A DNA stretch of 64,000 nucleotides from Oxytricha trifallax (GCA_000711775.1 ARYC01025379.1:1-64000), one strand, 5' to 3'; shown: positions 10,620-24,629, counted from the stretch's first letter. Numbers and translations: made by a program. Notes: a model not told the origin generated them from the sequence alone.

Positions 10620-13090
10620 CCCTTTTTTTTTGGGTTTTATATACCCTAAAAAAATGGTTACTATCAACTCATAGACTAAGTATCAATTCGGATTTGTGGG
10701 TATTTTAGACTTCGTTCATCTGTGATTGCCTTTGCGCATTGCCTATTATTATTTATTTTTAGTTTGTTACAGTAATGAAGCATTAGAAGCAGACTGTGCA
10801 ATTATTGAACTTTATTATTTTTATTTTTATATTTCATTTTTATTATAAATTTTATTCTAAACTTATATTCTAAAATCGTATTATCTATTTACTTTTGCGT
10901 TTATTGAATACGCTTATCTATTTAATCAGAGACACCTTTTTGTAATAACTATATCTATGAAAATGTCTGTGCATGCATATCACATAAGATTTTACTTACT
11001 GCATTTTAATTTCTTTAACAATTAGTACCTCAAGTCGAATTTGAATTTAAATGCAAAAGATTCTCAAAGGGAGCAATAAGTTTTTTTTTAAACAAAAAAT
11101 ATCGCCTACTTTTAGAGCTAAATCAATCTCTTATACAGGAATCCTACATTTGTAAGTTACCACTTCCAAAGCTGCTTCGAGAGCTATAAATAATTTACAT
11201 GTCTTTATAACTTCCCACTATGTGATGGGGGAACAGGGGAGACCTTGAAAATCTGTCAAATTGAATGTATTGCATATAATTTTTTTTTAAAAAAAAATTA
11301 TTATAAAGTTAGTACATTTTATGGTAATTGTGGTTTGGATGTAGCAGGATGCAACCTTTAAAATGTAGGATCAGAAATAATTAAACATTTTTATATCAAT
11401 ACTTATTAAAGTGGGATTTGATGGACTTAGTCACGAGATCTTGTAGTTATAAATGAGAAATGTTTATTTCTTTTTTTCACAGATAACTTTCAATATATCC
11501 ATATTTCAAGAATAGAATTAATCAATTTAAAATGCCATGATTTGATTGATGATCTTTGTACACCTATTACCTCTCAACACCTTTCAAATTCCAAGCTAAA
11601 AAATCCTTCAGGTTTCCTCCTGTTGACATAATCCTCTTTAGTTTGTTATTTACTAATTATAATGGTTTAAAATTAGTCTTATAAATAGCAAAATGGAATT
11701 GTTTATTATAATTAAAATATTGAAGGAGTGAGTTCTTAAATATTTATTTCCTTGAATTTATGAATAAAATATGGCCAAAAAATCGCAAATAAATGTTTAT
11801 AAAAATTGCTTGATTTCTCTCATTTTTTATGAGTTTAAATATTTAAATTAAAAATAATAATTTTACAAAACCCATTCTGAATATAAAATTAATAATTACT
11901 TATCAATAAAAAATACTATAATTAGCTATGGATTGGATTTTAAGGATCAATTTAAATTAAGCTTTAATTGTAAACAAAAAAGAACTAAAAACTACTTCCT
12001 TCGTCAAGCGTTCCACAAAAATCCTATCAAATGAGTTTAATTTATTTTAATAATTAATAAGCCAATCTTTTGAGTGGTCACTTTGTATTCTGTAGTTTAT
12101 TCACTCAATGATGTAACTATTTTCTATTACAAATTATTTTAATTTTTACGATAAAAGTGGACAGGAAAAGGTGCAGCAAATTAATAATTAGCTAATTATA
12201 AAATAATTAACAAATTTCTATTCATAGACAAGTCAATCACTAGTACCATTGAATATAAATATTTTAGTAACTTCAGCCTTATTTTAATTATCCTTATATT
12301 AATTTTAGCATTTCAATCCAACACAAGCTCTCACAAAACTTAAAGCATACCTTAGACTATCAATATATTACCAAAAAATCAAAATTTTAGATTTATGGCG
12401 AATTAAAAATACTTGAGTAATAAATCACTCTTTTAGGTTCTTGTTAAAAATCTTAGATCCAGAGATCTTTATAATCTCTGGACTATCTTATTAAACCCAT
12501 TTTTTATAATATTTAATATATAATATATTAACTTGAGATTGAGTAATGTAATCTAACAAATTAATATTCTGAATTCATAATATAAACTATATACTGAGAA
12601 ATATATTATTTATAAATTAAGGCAAATTTGATTTATGTCATTTAACATTAAGTATAAACTTGTTTAAGAACTAAGTAACATTATAAAATTTACTTAATGA
12701 TTGTTTTCATTGATTCAGGAATCAAAAATTTATTGTTAAAGTTTTACTAATTCTATATAGATTTTTAAGTTTTTTATTAGGAGTAATTTTGATTCATGAA
12801 TTTATTCTTATGATAGTGTCTTATCCACAAATTAATTTTTATAAGATCTTAATAGAATAAAGTTCTATCACGAATTGATTACTGTTAAATCTAAATACAA
12901 TTAAGCTTAAATATGAATAGAATATTACTTATAAGACTGATCAATATTAAACAATTTAAGCTTAATATTACTAAACTATATAAGAGCTATTATAGCTTTG
13001 ATTCAATATGAAAATAATGAAGTCATTATAGATTAAATAAGTGAAGACATTATATTTAGCATATATTATACATCTTAATATTTATATATT
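10620..13090. other. AT-rich DNA without a recognisable gene
   Basis: No protein motif, RNA gene or long repeat was seen on either strand; mostly A/T runs. Confidence 0.6.
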
Positions 13091-13097
13091 TAATGGA

Positions 13098-13130
13098 CGC
13101 GTTACCAACTTTTTAAAAGTTGGCAACGCG
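13098..13130. repeat. near-perfect hairpin with a one-base loop
   Basis: CGCGTTACCAACTTTT (13098-13113) is followed after one T by AAAAGTTGGCAACGCG (13115-13130), with a single mismatch in 16 pairs. It is a strikingly GC-rich palindrome in AT-rich DNA. It could be a fused pair of terminal inverted repeats left by an excised or collapsed element. Confidence 0.75.
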
Positions 13131-16100
13131 CTTGAAAATTATTATAATTATCTCAAAATGCATCATTATAGATTTTAACTGAAATGGAAAAGAATGAATA
13201 GACTCCAAATTCTATAAATAGGGGTAATCAGTAATTCTAATAATCATAATTACACTTTAATGATAATCAAAGTCTTTCCGTAAGACTTCTCAAACTATTA
13301 ATAAAATGTAAGTACCTCGAATAAACTAGAATCATTAGAACTATTTAGAATACTCATAGTTTTAGTAGCCATAGGTTGATCATTAATTGATATCTAGAGT
13401 TTTTTTGTGTGCTTAGCACTAGAACACCCCTAGTCATTAAAATTAAATATAGTTTGCTGCTTCATAGGGAAACTTTTTTAAAATAATTTCATTCTTATGA
13501 GTTAAGAAAATTAAGCAATTATCATGAAAGCAGCTTTTAAATGAAAAAAACAAAGAATTTTGGTTTAAAAAAAATGAAAATGATTATTGAAAGCCTAGTA
13601 TGCTAAATTAATAGAAGCTACAATGTACTTATTAGTTTTAACTAAAAATATATAAATTTATAAATGCTAAGATGCTAAGTGCGAAATCCAACTCAGCTTT
13701 AAAATATATCCAACAAATTGACAATTTTTCAAAAACACTTACCTAGCTATCAGATTAGTATAAAAAAACATAGTAAGTTAAGTTTGCTATTTTTTAAAAT
13801 GAAAACAAGTTATGAAAACTAAGATAATTTATATGATTCTTAAACAGAAACTTAGTCAATTTTAGCAAGTGAATTTTCTAATAAGACAACAAGAAAGCAA
13901 ATAATATGCGACCTCCTAAGCCAATTATACTTTTAAAGCTAGATAATAACAGCATTGTTGAGTCATCCACTCAAATAAGTAATTTATTATATGTTATAAT
14001 TTCATGTTGAAGTTATTTTATAATCATAACGAAAATAACGATTTACAACAAAAGATAACTTTATGATTTCTTTTAAATGAAGAACTATTATTCTCATTAA
14101 CTGAATATGAATAACTAAAATATAATCCCTTAACTGAATCTCAACAAGTCTGACCTCTAAAATGATAATTCTGAATTATTGAAGCCATCTCCCTATAAAT
14201 TTAACTCTCATCAGTCAAGAGAATTTAAATAAAAATTTAAGTTTATCAAGAGAATGCATAAATGAAGTTATTTCATAAAAATCTCAAAGATAAAACAATA
14301 ATTTAGACTCTCAGGTTATAGTAATTCCCTAATAAAAATTAGGTAACTGTGAAGAAGACATGTAGAAATTTATCAATAAAATCTACTTAAAAATTAAAAC
14401 GGTTACTTTTAGGAAAGTATCATTTATTGCATCTTAATAAAGAATATATCTGCCTAATAAACTACAACAACAATGATAGTAAAATATTGCCACAATTTTA
14501 GAATCTATCTAAAATACTCAAATATTTAGAATTTATTGACTTAAACAGGAATTTCACATTAAATTCAGAATAATAGTGAGTAACTTATTATTGATTAATA
14601 AGATCAAGATAATAAATCTGAAATTGAGGAAGAGGGAGATGATAAAGTAGATTATATATCTTTCATTAGCAAAGAGTTTGAACTTGAAATGAAAAAGTTA
14701 TAATATAGTGAAGTAATAAATAGTCTTGAAACTAACAATTGAGTACTATTTATAGCGAACATTAAAATAATAATGTATGAATAAAAGATTTCCATATTAT
14801 ACTCCTTTATAACATGATATTTCATTAATTCAAATCAATTTCTCAAATCTATTATTTTTTAGCGATAGTTAAATCAGTAGTCGAGCATAGACAGTAGAAT
14901 TGGTTAAATTGATTCCATATCCCTGATAAATAGATAGTCTTATAACAACAAAGAAATATTAAATAATTTGGAGATAATTAAGTTATATTTTCATTTAAAC
15001 ATGGAGTGGTTTAACGATTAATAAGAGATAAGTGATTTCCATTTAGAATTTAAATTTGCTGAAAAGTCGTAAATTTATTCAACAAAAGAGTAAAAATATG
15101 TCAAAGAGTAAAGCCCTATAAATAGAAAGCGATAGCGAAAATTGGTCTAGGGCTAATTCATAGATTAAAACTAAACTACCAAATTAACTGATAAAATTAA
15201 TATAAAACACAAGTCAGAATAATATTCTCCAGAATAATCCAATCAGCAGTTACTTAAATTAATAATTGCTCTCTCTTCGTGGAAATAAAAACACTAAGCT
15301 TAGCTTATAATTGTTGAGCTTATATACGATAGATCAACTGGTGTTTTCTTAATAAATTACCTGAGAAAATAAATTACAAATAACAATAGAGATATTAAAA
15401 ATTCTAAATTGATAGATGTTATAAAAAGCATAGGCTTTACTTAATCTACAATAAATGAAATGTCACAATAACTAGCTTTAAGAATATCTTTAATTCACAA
15501 AATTATTGAGTATGAAAATAAGACCTAAAAAACTCAAAGTTATAACTAGTCCAAACTCAATTACAAATTCAGTTTAATCAAATTGAATTACTATAAAAAT
15601 AAAATTTATAAAATGAAGAAAATTTTCAAGAGATTCATGTTTTTTTAGGCTCATGATATAAGTTCAAAATCATAAACGTATAAGTTTAAAACTTAAACTG
15701 TTTAGCAAGTGGATGTAAGGAAAAAGTAAATTTAATAATTATAATTATAAATAATTTAAATTTCTTTTTATAAATAAAGTAGTTTAAGATTTGAAAAGAT
15801 TAAAACTTATTCAAATTTAATTTTAGGTAAAAGAACTTTAAACAATAATTTAATCATAGTTTAAAACAGATATAAATAAATGCTATATTTTGATTAAGCA
15901 ACAATCACAGTATGACTGGAGTTTAAATGGTTTATAGATACTCAATATTCAATTAATAGATTTACTATTTTAATAAGTAATCTCAATATAATTTAATTCA
16001 CATTAAATTAAAACATTAAGGAGACTAAACTGGTTTGAGTAAGTTTATTTGCTTTAGTTAGTTAGTTAGTTTTTAGCATTAAATTTATTATGGCGATACG

Positions 16101-17560
16101 ATATCAATCCAGTAAGATAATTTAAACATATTCAAATATCAGGAACTATGTCTCAAACCAGTTTGTGAGTATTGATGTTGTTGTGTACTTATGACCAATG
16201 TTGTCGTGAGCGCAAACTCGCTATTACTTAGAATTTTATATTTATCTTACATGTTTGTTTAGAAATTATTTTTTTTAGAGGATATTGAGGTTACCAAAAA
16301 GTTAACTATATAAACTCGTTGATTTAATTTAAATTAAACTTAAAAATTAAAAAGTTACTTATGAGATTATTAGTATACAACAAGACAATAAATTCAAGCT
16401 AAATTATCTAACAGTGAAGTGTATTGTAGTCGAATTAAAGACGACTCTTTATGTAACAGAGTATGCTTTAATTCTTTAATGCATTTAATTGAAACTCTAG
16501 GAAATATTAACCTGAAAGTGGAAATAAATCATTAATCAGAAATAATGAATATAAACATTATAATTAAGTCCAGTTTAGAATGAAAAATTTATCAACTTAA
16601 AAATAATGATGTTAAGATAGCATTTTATGATGACTTAATTTCAAATAATTTCCATTGCTTACTTGTTAAAAATTTAAAATAATAGAGTAACGGTTTTAAT
16701 AATAAAATGAGTCTTCTAAATATTGTTAAGTGAATTTATAATTTAATATGATATTGGTATTTTATATTTGAATTCATTAATCATAATTAAATAAATGATC
16801 AGCTAGAATTTATCAATAGAAAAGACAGGCAAGTATTTATCTATAACAATTATCTTTCCAAAAACTAATAAGATATAGACTTTTACCACATTGAAAAACT
16901 CAGTGACTTAGACTTTATATTACATTAAGATATTTAGTAATTAATGAATTTTAATGATCCAGTTTAAAACCTCTTGAATATTTAATCAAAAATTATGCAA
17001 TTAATAAATCAAAAAAACATCAATTAATTAAATCTGAATTAACAACTCTTAGTGTCAGTTATCATAAATTATTAAATATATGGAAGTTTACTATGTATAT
17101 TCTTGAAGCCCAGAAAACTTTCTTAGTTAGGTTTAGTTACAGAGATTTATTGAAAATTAGAAAATTAATGAAATTGGGTTTGCAAAATTCTAATAACAAA
17201 TTTAAAATTTTTGGTGTTAAGTTAACCTCACAAACTAATAAACGGATAAATTATATTAGACTTTATATATTTACTAAGCAGAGCAGGATCTTTTAGACGT
17301 GGAAAACAGTAGATTTGTCACAGATAAGAAATACAACAGATCAAAAATAAATAAATAAATAAATTCCCAAGTTTCACCTATTACCCCAAAGAATCCCAAA
17401 ATAGTAGTAGTAGTTAATAGTAAAATACTTTTAATAAAAAAAAATACGAAATAAAAAACGAACAGTGATGAATTACAAAAAGTATAACTCTGTAAAATCA
17501 GAACTTAATAATATGTAGTAAACTGCGGTTCTCCGCTATTCACTCTTTAATGTATGCTTC
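13131..17560. other. AT-rich DNA without a recognisable gene
   Basis: About 4.4 kb of AT-rich sequence with only chance open frames. A short inverted match (AAACTGGTTTGAG near 16028, CTCAAACCAGTTT near 16150) is the only structure noticed. Confidence 0.55.
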
Positions 17561-17572
17561 CTTCACTTACTG

Positions 17573-18680
17573 TTGTTGTCCAATAGATTCCTCCTAATTG
17601 TCTATTGCTTTTATCATTTCCTTGACTCCCTCTACTTTGCTCCCTCAGCATCATCGGTAATTCCCCTTCCTGAATTCTCGAATCCAAAAATATTTGATAA
17701 AAACACCAATTCTTTTAAGGCCAAGGAATTTACACAAGATTTCATTATTGATAAAGCTAAGTAATACCTAACAAATAATGTAAATTTTTCAAATTAAAAC
17801 ATAGGAGGAAATATACAGCTAAAATAGTTGCAAGATTTTAAGAATTCTTAGTCAAATTTCCTTGCTTTTTACAATTAAGATGCATCTCTAGATTAAAAAT
17901 ATAAAATTTAAGAAAAGATTGTCTTACTCATCCTTTTTTTAATAAGCTTGGAGAGACTTAGATAGCAAGTATTTTGAAAATGATAGAAATAAGCTAGGAC
18001 CTTAAACTTAAAGAATAACAAAACAGAAAATTAATAAGTTAAGTAAACTTCAAAATACCATCTAAAGATCAGCTTCAAAATCAGCTATTTGACAATTTAT
18101 TCCTAAAGAATTATTTCCTGATATTAGACAACATATTACTAAAACAAATATTAATGAACTAAAACCAGAAGAAATAATTTGATAAAAACGAAAGAAGAAC
18201 ATGAGTCTATTATGAGTATAGCTAATAAGCACTTTTTCAATTAAAAGCAATCGATTAACAAATTCTGGCGGCTATTGTTCTAAAATCCAAATTTTTCTGA
18301 TAAATTTATTGAAGAAAAGAGATTGAGATTGAGAATAGAAATCGTTTATTTAAGCTATCATAAGCGTATTCATTAGTAGCTTTAAAATTAAGAACAGGTT
18401 TTTACTAAAAAAACACATAAATAAATGAATGGAATGCGAGTAAAATCTTTGATTAATTTGCCATTGAAATGAAAAAAATGTGTGCTGAAGTAATACCAAA
18501 GAAGTAGGTATTTTATAATTTATATATAAATTTCAGTATTCTTCATTTGATAAAAGATAATGCAAATATTACTTAGATCACTATGAGATTAAGATCAGCA
18601 CATTTGATGTACTTAATGGAAAGAAAAGCAAAGTTAATTATATTGTGGTGAATATTAAGAGTTGAAAATAAAGAAATAAT
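17573..18680 (+). pseudogene. decayed coding stretch of unknown family
   Basis: Read with TAA/TAG as Gln, several overlapping plus-strand frames look like pieces of one protein. They include IFDKNTNSFKAKEFTQDF near 17690, a segment with ELFPDIRQHITKTNINELK near 18110-18170, and HYEIKISTFDVLNG near 18590. Frames change several times, so it is a pseudogene or lies in poorly resolved sequence. A stretch near 18215-18300 (IMSIANKHFFNQKQSINKFW) could be a helix-turn-helix, but no catalytic motif was found. Composition rises towards the GC-richer patch at 18.7 kb. Confidence 0.35.
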
Positions 18681-18718
18681 TATAAATTTAAGTCTTATAT
18701 ATTATGTGCAGACAAAAC

Positions 18719-18947
18719 CATGGAGCAGCAACCAGTGCAGTGACCGACAAAGTAGAGAGTGCAAGGGACATGGCCCCCAGGAAGAGACCACCCCTACTCG
18801 CACACGCAGACAAAGGGTGGTGCCGAAGAGCCAAGTACTACTACTCCAGGTGTTGGAACTAGTGTTGACACCAGAGATCTCAGAAGACTCAGAACTCAAT
18901 GCGAAAAGACAAAGAGAATTCTCTCAAAAAACACTTGCTCAGGATGA
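18719..18947 (+). pseudogene. GC-richer patch with an Hsp70-like segment
   Basis: An open frame from ATG 18719 (MEQQPVQQPTKQ) to TGA 18945 ends with VDTRDLRRLRTQCEKTKR followed by ILSKNT. This closely resembles the conserved Hsp70 segment LRRLRTACERAKRTLS, in the ATPase domain of that chaperone family. After a frame change, a second plus-strand frame continues to about 19014 with QDELFNNYYSIVDDKDLF, which sits where Hsp70 has its next strand. The N-terminal part is low-complexity (Thr, Pro, Gln) and not Hsp70-like. The patch is clearly GC-richer than its AT-rich surroundings. It may be a short macronucleus-destined segment, a retrocopy scrap or a chance match; about 17 residues are too few for certainty. 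Confidence 0.35.
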
Positions 18948-19069
18948 ACTTTTCAACAACTACTACTCCATTGTGGATGACAAAGATCTATTCGCAATTT
19001 CTAATTGTACTTAATCTGTGAGCTATAACAACACCGATTCACTGATAGCGTGGGTAAAAATTATCAGTG

Positions 19070-20700
19070 AGCCCGGTAATTCTGTAGACATACCTAAGGG
19101 AAATTCAAACTAACTAATACATGTTTTTTTCCTTATTAAATATGCACATAATATATAAGACTGATTAATATATAGTAGAGATCTGTATTAAATTTGCATC
19201 TCTATTTTATTAATTCCCGCCTTTTAGCATTTTACTACTACTACTAATTATAAAATTAAATTTATCAGAAAATAAATAATCAGCTGAGTAAATTTTGATA
19301 AAACACAATAATAAAACAAATGAAAATTAAAAAAAATTTTTATAGGAATCTATAAATATAGAGAAGTTTAGTTACAAACCTCAAGATAGTTATATTGTAT
19401 AGTGGAAGCTAAATTAATCCTATAATCATTTAATAAAAGGGGTAGTTGATTAAGAACGATAAAAATTTAAGGATTTGAAGAGACTAAAAGCAATACTTCT
19501 TTTTTTTCTTCTTTTCACCCTAAGCACTAGATATTAGTGAAAGCCCTTGTAATTTACTTTTAGAATTTTATGTTGAATTAATGAGGTTTAACTTGAATTT
19601 ATTATGTTTTTAGTAAAATAAATCTAGCAAAATTTGTGATTAATTTTGAGGGTTAATTATACTACTTGGCCTGGCATTTATTATATTACATTGAATAATT
19701 TCATTTTTAAATAAAAGATATGAATGAATTTTTTAAAGATTTAACATAGTTTACTATCTAGATAAATTAGTGGCATTGATCAACCTTCACTTAATCAATG
19801 ATATATTCTGTTATTCTTCAATGCTTTTATGACTTTAATCCAATTATTACTATGCAAGTAATGTTTAACCATCTAATTTATACATGCGGCAAAACTTATT
19901 GATCACTACTCCTGATAACTTTAGACTATTCTTTCTGAATACTTTATAAACTCCATAGTATCATTCTTAACAAACTTTATATTATTAAATGCTCAAAAAT
20001 AATAGGGTCTGATTGCTTGTGGAGTTATAATTCAATCAGATAACTCTTTAAGAGTTTACGTGAAATCATGCTTTGTTACAGCTTACTGTAAAAATTTGCA
20101 AAATTTTTCTAAGTGTTTGGGGTAATATTTGAAGACTTAGTGAGCGATGTCTCCAGGAGTTAGGATCAATACACATTAATGATTGTTAATAAATGATTGA
20201 TTGCTATTTTTTGTCAGCTAATAGGATGAGATTAATTTCAATAAGTAGGCTTTTCACGAAAACGAAAACATCACAACTAAGAATAGCCTTTAATTATTAA
20301 TTTTAGAAGTCAAACATTTACATTGACTAACTTTGAATTAAAGATTATTTAAGATTATAAATTTATTCTTACTTATATTAAAGTTTTACATCAAATATCT
20401 AATGAAAGTATTTAGTAAAACATATGAAATTAATAAATCAAATTTGATTAGAATTGTAAAAAGTGAATCTATTCTTTCCTTTTTCAATTTTAAAGTATTC
20501 TTCAGCTTCATGTTCTCTGATAAATTAATGAAATTCTATTTACCTCCCACTTCAGTCTATCACAGCTACTTATGGTTGTTCACTTCTCATAAACACGCTT
20601 GCATCCTTCTATTCATCATAGTTGTTGATCACGCTCTCACTATCATTTAAATCATCAATATCTTCATTCCAATATATCTACTTATTTTAGTTATCACTAT
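19070..20700. other. AT-rich DNA, no confident gene
   Basis: No motif or repeat was recognised. Minus-strand frames near 20460-20700 (for example NEDIDDLNDSESVINNYD) look protein-like and may be the decayed downstream part of the frame at 20756-21157. Confidence 0.45.
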
Positions 20701-20755
20701 TTGTAACCTAAAAATTCAAAGAGTTGCAATTCATGTCAAGTGAGCTGGATGATCT

Positions 20756-21157
20756 TCAAGAATTATTGATTGTGTTATCACGCTAGAGTTTTACATAGAT
20801 TTTCCCGGTTCCAAATTAATAGTAATTATCTGACAGTTTCTTATATGGAATCGTAGTGAATTTGGTTATTTCCTGCATTATTTTATCAACCGGGTTTTCT
20901 TAAGCTTTATCAATCAAAACCTCTTTTATTACTTTCTTATCTCTTTATTAGAAAGGATTTCCAGCACTTAAATAATATGAATTAAAGTTAGTTTTTATGA
21001 TAAAATCTTCAATAAATTATTTTTTTCCTTTAATCTTATTATAACTCTCTCTTTTAAATCTTTTAAAAAGAAATTCCTTATGTTAGATTTTCTATTTAAT
21101 TACATTTTTGCTTTTATTATTCAACTAAATTTATTATTTTGTTTTTCCAGTAGTATA
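20756..21157 (-). pseudogene. open frame of about 134 codons, possible GAS2-like piece
   Basis: The frame is uninterrupted between TGA codons when TAA/TAG are Gln. The protein-like C-terminal half includes NPVDKIMQEITKFTTIPYKK and YQFGTGKIYVKLQRDN. The last segment is reminiscent of the GAS2 (microtubule-binding) fold, but the diagnostic VRVGGGY that should follow is absent. Without a database search this is only a suggestion. It may be a truncated host gene or a transposon-borne gene. Confidence 0.3.
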
Positions 21158-21159
21158 TC

Positions 21160-22940
21160 AAAGATTTATCAATTAAATTCACATAGTTAGTTTAATTGTT
21201 GCTTTTAACTTTCAATTACATTTTCGAATTAATCTATTTCAAAATAAATTTAGGTTTTGCTTGAGTTTAGTTTTTACATTATTTGTTAAAAATTAGTAAA
21301 ATATCATGTATATTTGTACTGGCTTGCTCAAGTTAAATTAAGTCTTAATTCATCAACCATTCTACTTCGCTCAATATTACAAGTTTACTATAGAAATAAT
21401 ACTTTAAAATATGAATAATATTAATTTTTAATTCAATTCTTATTCTTATAGTAAATTTTAAGATATCTCATTTAATTCTAGTTAAGTTACTTACTCTTGA
21501 TGCTAATATTATATTATTAGCAGTTATGTATCTATTAATTATAGTTATGGCATTATCTTTATTAATATTAGTTAAATTATCAAGAACTTATTGTTAAAAT
21601 AATTTGATTTCATATAATTCATCTTTTATTGATAAAGATTAGTAGTTTTATTCGATTTTCAAAAGCATGTCGATTATTTGCTCATGAAATATAAAAAAAT
21701 ATAAAACATATAATTTACATCATAAATCTAGAAAGTAGTAACTATTAAATTAACTTGAAAAATTTTCTCGGATTACCTATCAATAATGTACTGTGTATTT
21801 AGCTTAACAACATCTATAATTTTTGCCTTTAAATCTATAAGATTTGAAGAGTCATTCAAATAAATTTATCATAAATATTCTAATAATTTCCCTTATTATA
21901 ATTTTAAGCCGAGTTACTTCATTTATTTATTTATTTATCATAGATCTTTCAATAAGATTTTTATTTTTACAATTATAAATTCATGATAGTTAACAAATCT
22001 AACAGAAATGCTGTTTTATTTATCAGAATGTGATGTTGTATAACAAAATTTGTAGCCTGTATAAAAAGTTGATATATTTTGTGTTATTATAAGAGCCTAT
22101 TAATGCATATAAATATAGTCTATTAAAAAGAATTGCAGTAAGATGCAGACTCATTAACGTTTTGAGGATGCAAATCTATTTTGAAGTTTATGAAAAACTG
22201 TAATCAAAGACAAAACTTTAGTATATGTCTAGGGACCAAATTAATAAGTATAGTTATTAGTTTAATAATAATTATTAATAAAAAATGGTTAAAAATAAAA
22301 CAGATTGTTAAATTATTAAATCTTATTTTTTAGCATGACTTGAGTTCTTAAATCACTTACTTCCTATTCTCATGATAATGATACAAGGAACTATATGATA
22401 TATTCTAAGTAGGGAAATTGTTATCATTTTAAATAATATAGTACTATAAATGATATGAATATTTTAATCCTAATTGCTACAAATTTTATTGAGGTTTTTT
22501 AATTTACGAGTTTGATTCTTTACTTTCTTGCAGTTATGAGTAAAGTAAATTATATGAGATAGTAAATTGAGAGTTAATCTCCGCTTAGATAACTTATTGT
22601 GAATTTTAAACTATCTTTTCATCTAAATAATTGTATTTAATAAAAAGTGGTTTATTCCACATCTAATTTACAAATTCAGTTGTTTATTCAATTAGTTATT
22701 AGATTTATTATTCAAATCGAGAATCAATGTTGCTATCATTTTAATTCTCCTATAAACCTACAATCTCTGAGTTTTATAGACTATAATTTTATTACTTAGT
22801 TAATGCAATTTTTTATTTTGTTAAGCTATCTGATCTTTCAAAGTATTAGTGTTTAACTATAGCAAATCTTTCTATTTTTATCATTTTTTTATATATATAA
22901 TATTCCTTCATTTTACAATATAAAGGATTATCAGTATTAT
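21160..22940. other. AT-rich DNA without a recognisable gene
   Basis: No motif, RNA gene or long repeat was seen. Confidence 0.55.
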
Positions 22941-22944
22941 TAAA

Positions 22945-23520
22945 TTAGAAAGTTATAAGAATACGGTGACCCACAAGGACCCGAGGCTGAAGACTTTCTA
23001 ATAGAGCTTTCTACTACACTAAGGCCTACCGAGAACAGGTAAGGGGTTGCTGGGCGCAACGCATGAGGGACCAGTCGGCGGGGTTCAATCTGTCAGATCC
23101 TAGACTCCTCGAGTCGTCTGTACGCTAAGGATTTCCCTGCATAGATGAGTTACCTGGCTTGAGTTCAGTTTCCTAGGTAATAGGGAGCAGGATGAAGGTA
23201 CGCTCTGCCTTCGAAATTGAGAAGACGGAAACCATTGAAGCCAAAGATAAGTATTTTTCTCCCACACCAAGTTAGGGTGCTGAAGCTACCACAGCGAAAT
23301 GATAGGGATTACGTTTTCCAGCAGCGGTGGGACCGGTAAGCGTTTTTCTCCATCTTCTGTCACTCAGTTGGATCACACAAGCTCTGTCCTCAGGTACAAA
23401 CTGTGGCGACATCTTGATTTTGGGAGAAGACTAGGTAATAGCGTGAATGGTTTTTTCGGAGTTTTCTATTTTAGGACTAAAATTTATGGTTAGATTTTAG
23501 TATTAAACAGTGATATGTTA
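22945..23520 (+). mobile_element. SINE-like interspersed repeat, copy A
   Basis: A GC-richer block in AT-rich DNA, repeated at 41.7-42.2 kb (inverted) and 53.3-54.0 kb (direct). Shared landmarks are AAGGCCTACCGAG, GGTTCAATCTGTCAG, TTCCTAGGTAATAGG, GAGCAGGATGAAGG and CAGCGGTGGGACCGGTAAGC. The 5' end has a stem formed by ATTAGAAAGT and ACTTTCTAAT. GGTTCAATC resembles a tRNA-type B box (GGTTCGANNCC), hinting at a Pol III SINE; no convincing A box was found. The open frame inside is not conserved between copies. This copy lacks part of the 3' segment present in copy C. Confidence 0.65.
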
Positions 23521-23524
23521 AAAT

Positions 23525-24625
23525 TATTTTATTTTAAATCATTAATCATCATCAAGAATTATCAGTTTATTTTTAATCTCTTTTAAATAACATAGGCTTT
23601 TTATCAACATCTATTAACTATTGAAAATTCAGCAATTAAAGCTTAATCTGGATTATATTTTATAACACATAAACAAAATATTAAAAGTTTTGCAAATTTG
23701 AATCCATATTATAATCATATTTAATTGAGAGAAACATATTAAAAAATTTCTTCACAGTTATCGGATAATCTATTTGCTCGATCTTAAAGTTGGTACTTTA
23801 AATATTAAAATTTTGAGATATAAAAATATAAACTCTGAGGGAATAATCTCGACTCTATATTATGAATTAAAATCAGTTGGGAGTTAGCTACAAGTTTATT
23901 ATTTTTCAAATTGGTTTTATTTTAAAAAGATAAACTTAAACTAGGATAAAGAATAATTTAATAATGAAATTACATTAAAGTGAAATCAAAGAATTAGTCT
24001 TAAGAAATTTTGCTATTGAAATTGAGAATTTAATATTTATTTATTTAATTATTGTTTTCCGATTAAATATTTATGTTTGAATATTATGCTTTAGGATTTA
24101 TTATAATGTTGACATTTGACTAGATGACATAAATAATTTGAGGTTATTAACTTCTTTTTCTTCAATAAACAAAACGGATTTCTAATAATTCGAGTCATTT
24201 TCTATTATACTTAAAATATACATTACATTTTTTATTAAATTATTTTAAATTAAATTTGTTTATTTGTCAAGAGACTGGAATAAATTGTTCATCGATTTAT
24301 TATAATTTCTACTTTGATTCAATCTTTAAATAATACCAACTTATATAAATTTAATGAATAAATATAAATAATTTAATCACAGTAATTATGTGATGTAATA
24401 ATTTAAAGTTCTTATTACTAAACCCATTATTGTGAAAATTGCAGAAATTAATTTTTAATTAATTAATATTTTCTTATTGAAATAATTTAACCTGATAAAA
24501 TATCTCATTGTATTTTATTATTTTACCTCTTGTTTAAATGTTTATTGTTAACTTAAGCTTCGTTTATAAGGAAATAATAATAATGATCAAAATATAATTA
24601 AATCTCTTCATAGTCTAACTCTTCC
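23525..24625. other. AT-rich DNA without a recognisable gene
   Basis: No motif seen. It would contain the left end of the putative 24.6-30.9 kb element, but no C4A4-type end or inverted repeat was found. Confidence 0.5.
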
Positions 24626-24629
24626 TCAA

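Noticed and set aside
23299-23493. 64-codon frame inside the SINE-like copy A
   Set aside because: The frame is not kept in the other two copies of the repeat.
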